Positions 58,781 to 64,000 of a stretch of 64,000 nt of DNA are shown one piece after another. The notes below the pieces were generated by a model that did not search any database, had not been told where the DNA came from, and saw only the letters and a program-made list of their open reading frames with translations. The first letter of the stretch is position 1; each line of letters opens with the position of its first letter. Source of the stretch: Zanthoxylum bungeanum (taxonomy: Eukaryota > Streptophyta > Magnoliopsida > Sapindales > Rutaceae); NCBI GenBank assembly GCA_019454045.1, contig SKCR01026735.1:22850-86849 (forward strand), in the 5' to 3' direction. The translations under genes were made by a program, and so were the position numbers.

Positions 58781-61015
58781 TATAAGGGCCACCGACCTGT
58801 TAGCCCTATTCATGGTGAAGTAATTGGGCCCATATCTAGCTAGGCTAGATGTGAACATGAATATTTCGTGACCTTAAACGGATGTGGCATCACGTTATGG
58901 TTATGTGTTTCTTTTGAAGAACACAAATGGGAAACTTTTAGAGTTTCGACACGAAATAGACAAACAGATCGACTATAGTATTATACCGTCACGGTAAGAC
59001 CGTAATGGAAAAAATACTTAAGCAATAAGTTTCTTATATACTTGAAAGAGTATAGTATTCTTTCAAATGGGGACTCCTCTCGGAACACGTCAAAGTGACG
59101 GTGTGTCCGAACGGATTAACCGAATCATGTAGACATGATAAGGCTAATCATGAGTCGCTCTGAGCTACCATTTCCTTCAACGGATAAGTTTTAACAGTGC
59201 AATAACTTATTTAGAATAAGGTTCCATATAAATATGTTTGACAGATGTCATATAGGATATGAACAGGGAAGAAACGAGGTTTCTCATTCCTGATAATTTG
59301 GGTATGCCAGGCATAACGTTTGGATGATACCAAACTAAGGACCCAAATTGGATAAGTGCCAATATAGGTTATCCTAAGGGAAACCATAAGTATAGTACTT
59401 ATAAATCTCACATGAGAACAATGTGATTGTTGCTCACCATGAGGTTTTTCCTGAGAGGAATACCGATATGCAGTGGTCAGTGGGAGGATATGATACTCGA
59501 TGAAAATCGAGTAATACTGTTCAAGGCACAAGGTCCGTAATGGAACACAAATAGTTCATCAATGATGAATCTTACCATTAATCTTCGAATACACAAGAAC
59601 TGAGTAGATCGGATAGAGTCAGAAAATGACCTAGGGTATGGGTTTCTGATCTAACCTCATAAAGATGTCAATCTTATGAAGGTATATCCACCGACTACGT
59701 TTTGAGGAAGTGATACGATCTCTTCCTATTATGGCAAATTGCCATGAATCCGAAATGGATTCCATATATAACAACTATTTTGGATACTAGTTGTTGTACC
59801 ACAAGACATTGTGCCTAATGGTACATTAACGTCTTCAAGGAAGACATACATGGAAGGCACATACCAACGTACAAAGCTGGGCTTTTGACGGAAAGGTATC
59901 GTTATCAACATTGTGTTAATACGGTTCAACCTTTTACCTACTGCTGCCATGGTAAATCCATTTTGAAGATGCTTGTTTGATAACTGCATATTTCATTTAT
60001 GAAATGTGTCAGTTGCAGATCAAAATCGCTTTCCGAAAGGAAACACCTTTTGGAGGATGCTTACAACATCCTGACGATTTTGTATAACCGACAAACAAGG
60101 TTTGCGGGTTATTCGATCCATGTTTGGATTGAAACAAGCATAAAGTTCTTGGAACTGACGTTTTGAAATAATCATAATGGTTTATGATTTGACTCAAAAC
60201 GAAATAATTCTTGTGTATATAAGGAGGTTAGTGGGAGGGCACTGACAATGAAATTCCCATAAAACAATTGGTGAAAGCTTGGCTTTCATAGATATTCTTT
60301 CTAGAAATTCTCCGTAGAATTCTGGGGAGTAACACCTTTATTCAAGGAATAAAGATCTACAGGGATAGATTTGGAGTTGTTAACACACTCTCTGGAAATT
60401 GTACATTTAAAATGTACTTGTATTGGTGTCTCATACGCTTCGAGCATATGGAGTCACAATCGGGTCAATCCAAGTGATAGTCATTGGATTGAAGTTAAGG
60501 ACATCTATTAGTATCTTAGAGAACTAAAGATGCTGCCTTAAATAATGAAGTAGGAGAACTTGAAGTGACTAGGATCACTGCTGCAAGTTTCCAAACCGTA
60601 AATACTGGCGGTACTATAAAGTTTGAATAACGGGACAGTGAGCTGGAAATCTTCCAAGCAAGATAACTGTTGCCGAATAAACAACAAATGCGGATTATTG
60701 ATGCAGCTGAGGCAACAATAGAAGCCATTTGGATCGAAAATAAATCTAATTAGATTAGATATAGTTCTTTTAGCAGCTGAGCTAGGCGTCAGCACAGCTA
60801 AGGAATTAAGGTCTCATCGACGATCCAGATATATACTTCTATATCATCTGATTCGTTCGGATCATACTCGTGGCGATGTGATGATCGTGTAAATCGCTTC
60901 AGACGATAATTAAGCAAATCCACTGACGAAAACCTTTCCTCAGCAATTTGAGCGAACCGTACATAGTTCGGGTGTGGGACACTTGAGTGACTGGCTATGT
61001 GCCAAAGTGGGAGAT
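58781..61015 (+). pseudogene. family-A copia pol relic, copy A7
   Basis: Same relic as in A2, A4 and A5. RSMFGLKQA-stop near 60110-60150, and the shared TAA at 60678-60680. An extra A before it (AGATAACTGT) is shared with A2 only, so A2 and A7 are closer kin. Ends with the tract AAGTGGGAGAT. Confidence 0.78.
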
Positions 61016-63076
61016 TGTTGGACAAAATGACCCATAGCGTCACTATTTGCACAGATCATTGTGTTGTTGTAGCAAATTTAACTATGTGACAAGGAATTGC
61101 ACTCTCATCATTTGTGATTAGATCACCATAGATATATAAATGAAGAGAGGTTCCCATGATTAGTTCCTGGATTGAGAAGATATGAGACAGTATCAATCCC
61201 CGAAGGATTAATCATTAAATATCCCTAGCCGGAGTATTATCGAGACTGGACATCGATAATGCGGAATAGGCTAGTAATTGCACTTGTGTGCGTTGTGAGG
61301 GCACAACGGCATAGTTTCTCATATATATAAGTATTGGATACTTATGGCAAGTGCGATAGGAGGTTGTGTTTTACCGATGGTACGGGAAACAGCTTCGCTC
61401 TGGATAGACCCCTCAGAATCCCATTGGTATTATGACTATGTGTCTATGGAGGCCGAAATCAGGGTAGGTGTGTATGGTCTTAACCTGAGACTTACATCGC
61501 TAATACTTGCGACAATCGGTAGACTTTGGTCTTTGTGGTACAGGGCTTTAACCGGTTCTGCGTACACCACTTCTGGGTTATCAGAGAGTCGTAGTGTATT
61601 GGGTGTGATGTCAAGACGGAAGTATCACTTCAGTCATAGTGGAGATGATGTCACGCAGGATACGGTATTAGTGCTCTTAGTGTTTTGCAACTATCGGGAT
61701 ATTATGACTAGGTCATGCATATCCGAATATAGAGACTATGTTACCAGACATCTGACATGTACTTCGGACGGGGCAGACACTTATCCAGCCCCAGCCCTAG
61801 CACGTGACTATCCGATACTGGGCCGATATACCAATACAATTTGTATACTACGCCTGATACAGATCTATATATTCCTGTAAGAATATTTCTGGAGAATTGG
61901 GTAGGCATGGCGCTTTGCAAGAAGCCAACCTTGTCTTGTAAACGGTATAAACGTAGTACGCGATACTTACGTGTTCGGATAGTCCGACGACCGTATTTTA
62001 CTGCCAACATATCCGGAGATCTCATGGGTCGGTTCCTGAAGATTCACCGATGACGTATGACTCGCACTTTATTAATCTGGGATTAATTCGAGAGAGAGAA
62101 AATTAATCTGGGATTAATTACAGAGATTTTTTATCTCGGTAAAATATCGTTAAAGAGAGAGAACGATTATTTGGAATTAATCGATAAATTAATATATTCG
62201 ATATATTATAACGAAATTAGATTTCGACGCGGAATTGAAATTAGATTTTAATTGGGCGAACGAATTAATTCAGAATTAATTCGTTAGCGACGTGAATAGC
62301 GAATTCGCTAGGCGTAATCATTTAATTACGACGCAACGGAAAATTCGTTAATTGGAATTAGTGAACCCGAGCCCGAGATTGTTTGCGAGCGCATTCTCAT
62401 TTCGAATTCGAGTGCGGCACGCAAGTCAAATCAAACGTCAAATCGCAATCACATCAAGCGTCAAATCACATGTCCTTTGAGTGATGTGACATTTGAGTGA
62501 TTGATTTGTGTTGATTGACAAGCATTTAATGCTTTGCTTTTGGAAAAAGATTTTGGTATATATGTTTTATTTATTTTTGGAAAATAAATCAATAAAACCT
62601 ATTACTTTTTCTTTTCCCTCCTATCTCTCCTCTGTACACGTTTTTGCTCATTTTGAGCCAAAAACTTCATCTTCTTCTCTCTCTCTCGGTCTTGGACCGA
62701 TTCTCATCTCTTATCTCTTTCGTTTGGTTTGACCGAAAGAAATTGGAGAAGCAATGATCTTGTTACAAGATCTATGTGCTAGCACACTCTTGGAGGCATC
62801 CTAAAGGTGATAGGGAAGTGAGTTCGTGAGCTTGGAAGCTTGAAGCTTGGAGCTTCAATGGTGTCCATCAATGGCCGACCTTGGAGAAGCTGAACCAGTC
62901 ACCACCGTGGCAGCCCCTACCACGCGCAGCTCACTGCCGAGCAAGGGAGAGCAGTTCGTGGTCCATCTTCGTTGCATCTCTACCGATCTATGTGAGTTTT
63001 TCCGCACCTCATTTGGTTGTATTCAACTCGTTTTTATGCTTATAAATGATCCTTGGGACTTGATTGTAACTCAACA
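61016..63076 (+). mobile_element. 3' LTR of A7
   Basis: 2061 bp, TGTTGG...CTCAACA. Hairpin ladder at about 62070-62370. Confidence 0.88.
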
Positions 63077-64000
63077 GTATACTACACCTGATATAGATCG
63101 CTTATTCCTGTAAGCATGTTTCTGGAGAATTGGGTAGGCATGGCGCTTTGCTAGAAGCCAACATTGTCTTGTAAATCGGTATAAACGTAGTACTAGGTAC
63201 TTATGTGTTCGGATAGTCCAACGCCCGATTTTATTGCCAACATATCTGGCGATCTCATGTGTCGCTTCCCGAAGATTCACCGATGATGTGACTCACACTT
63301 TTAATTAATCTGGGATTAATTGCGGAGATATTTTATCAGGATTAAATATCAATTAGAAGATAATGTTAATTTGGAATTAATCGATAAATTAATATATTCG
63401 ATATATTAAACGAAATTGGATTTCGACGCAGAATTGAAATTAGATATAATTCGGGCGAACGAATTAATTAGAATTAATTTGTTAGCGACATGAATAGTGA
63501 TTTCGCTAGGCAAATCATTTAATTAATGTCGCAACGGAAAAATCGTTAATTTGGAATAGCGAACCCGAGCCTGGGATTGTTTACGAGCGCATTCGCATTT
63601 CGAATTCGAGTGCGGCACGTAAGTCAAATCAAGCGTCAAATCAATCGTCAAATCATTAGTCACATCAAGCGTCAATCAAATGTTACTTTGAGTGATGTGA
63701 CAAGTTGTCACTTGATGAGTGATGTGAGTTTATGTGAATATTGAATGAAGTGGTTGGCAATTAAAGGCTTGACTTTTTGTATTTGTTAAATCATTTATTT
63801 AGTTTTTTTGAAATGGAATATTTGTATTAGATACAACAAAATGATAAAACAAATACATAACTTTCCATCTCTTCTTTCTTAACGGTTTGGAGCCAAAACA
63901 TTCTTCTCTCTCACGCTATTTCCTTCTCTGTTTCTGCTGCTAAAACCCTTGAGTTCAAGGGAAAACATGATGATTTGTGGCAAATCATCAAGGGCTAGCA
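63077..64000 (+). mobile_element. family-A LTR A6, right part, runs off the window
   Basis: Continues the A LTR from GTATACTACACC through the hairpin ladder (about 63300-63560) to GGGCTAGCA at the window end. Whether A6 is solo or a full element cannot be seen. Confidence 0.82.

Larger units (their letters stand above)
53212..63076 (+). mobile_element. family-A copia element A7, nested in A6
   Basis: LTRs at 53212-55170 and 61016-63076, primer site at 55171, and the same interior as A5. The flanks are TTAAA and GTATA. They match only partly, but the host A LTR reads CAATAC..GTATACTAC elsewhere, so the left duplication has probably mutated. The 5' LTR lacks about 120 bp just after its first 20 bases. 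Confidence 0.85.

Noticed and set aside
1..64000. tRNA, rRNA or conserved noncoding RNA genes
   Set aside because: None recognised by eye on either strand. The only tRNA-related sequences are primer binding sites.

Overview
This is repeat-dense plant nuclear DNA. Essentially every base that can be assigned belongs to nested LTR retrotransposons. I see no free-standing host gene, tRNA or rRNA. The signs of a plant genome are Ty3/gypsy relics of Tat and Athila type, Ty1/copia relics with the usual purine tract before the 3' LTR, primer sites matching initiator tRNA-Met and tRNA-Asp, and the antisense 'putative gypsy-type transposon' ORF of Tat elements. Family letters below are mine.

Layout. 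1-6611: 3' part of a Tat-like element (T1) with decayed gag-protease, a ~80-bp tandem array, a spliced antisense ORF and a 3' LTR. T1 sits inside a reversed family-A copia LTR (A1, 6612-7648), which sits inside another family-A copy (A2, pol relic plus 3' LTR to 11968). 11969-15579 and 51088-52393 are an older copia copy (E) cut by later insertions, including a solo A LTR (A3, 12325-14353). 15580-51087 is one Athila-like element on the minus strand (B, duplication GATAC). B is split by a complete A element (A5, 21215-31165, duplication TGATA) and a second one (A4, 31840-47977, duplication TGTAG). A4 is itself split by a second Athila-like element on the minus strand (C, 36120-44368, duplication GGAGG). 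From 52394 an A LTR (A6) is interrupted by a further A element (A7, 53212-63076) and runs off the window. Order of events by nesting: E, then B, then A5 and A4, then C. A2, A1, T1 and A6, A7 are separate nests.

Two things stand out. First, B and C both carry, between gag-pro/pol remnants and the 3' LTR, an intronless gene of the LONELY GUY (LOG) cytokinin-activating family in sense with the element. The C copy keeps a 166-codon open frame with one single-base loss near the end. The C LTR that would drive it has about twelve ACGTG (ABRE/G-box) cores packed into ~440 bp directly upstream of its TATA box. Second, family A is non-autonomous. Four copies share the same stop in the pol relic, and the family is packed with short perfect hairpins in its LTR and internal region. 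Some are tandem, and some vary by paired (compensatory) changes while a short loop stays constant.

All boundaries were set by eye from TG...CA ends, target-site duplications and alignment of copies within the window. No database search was possible.
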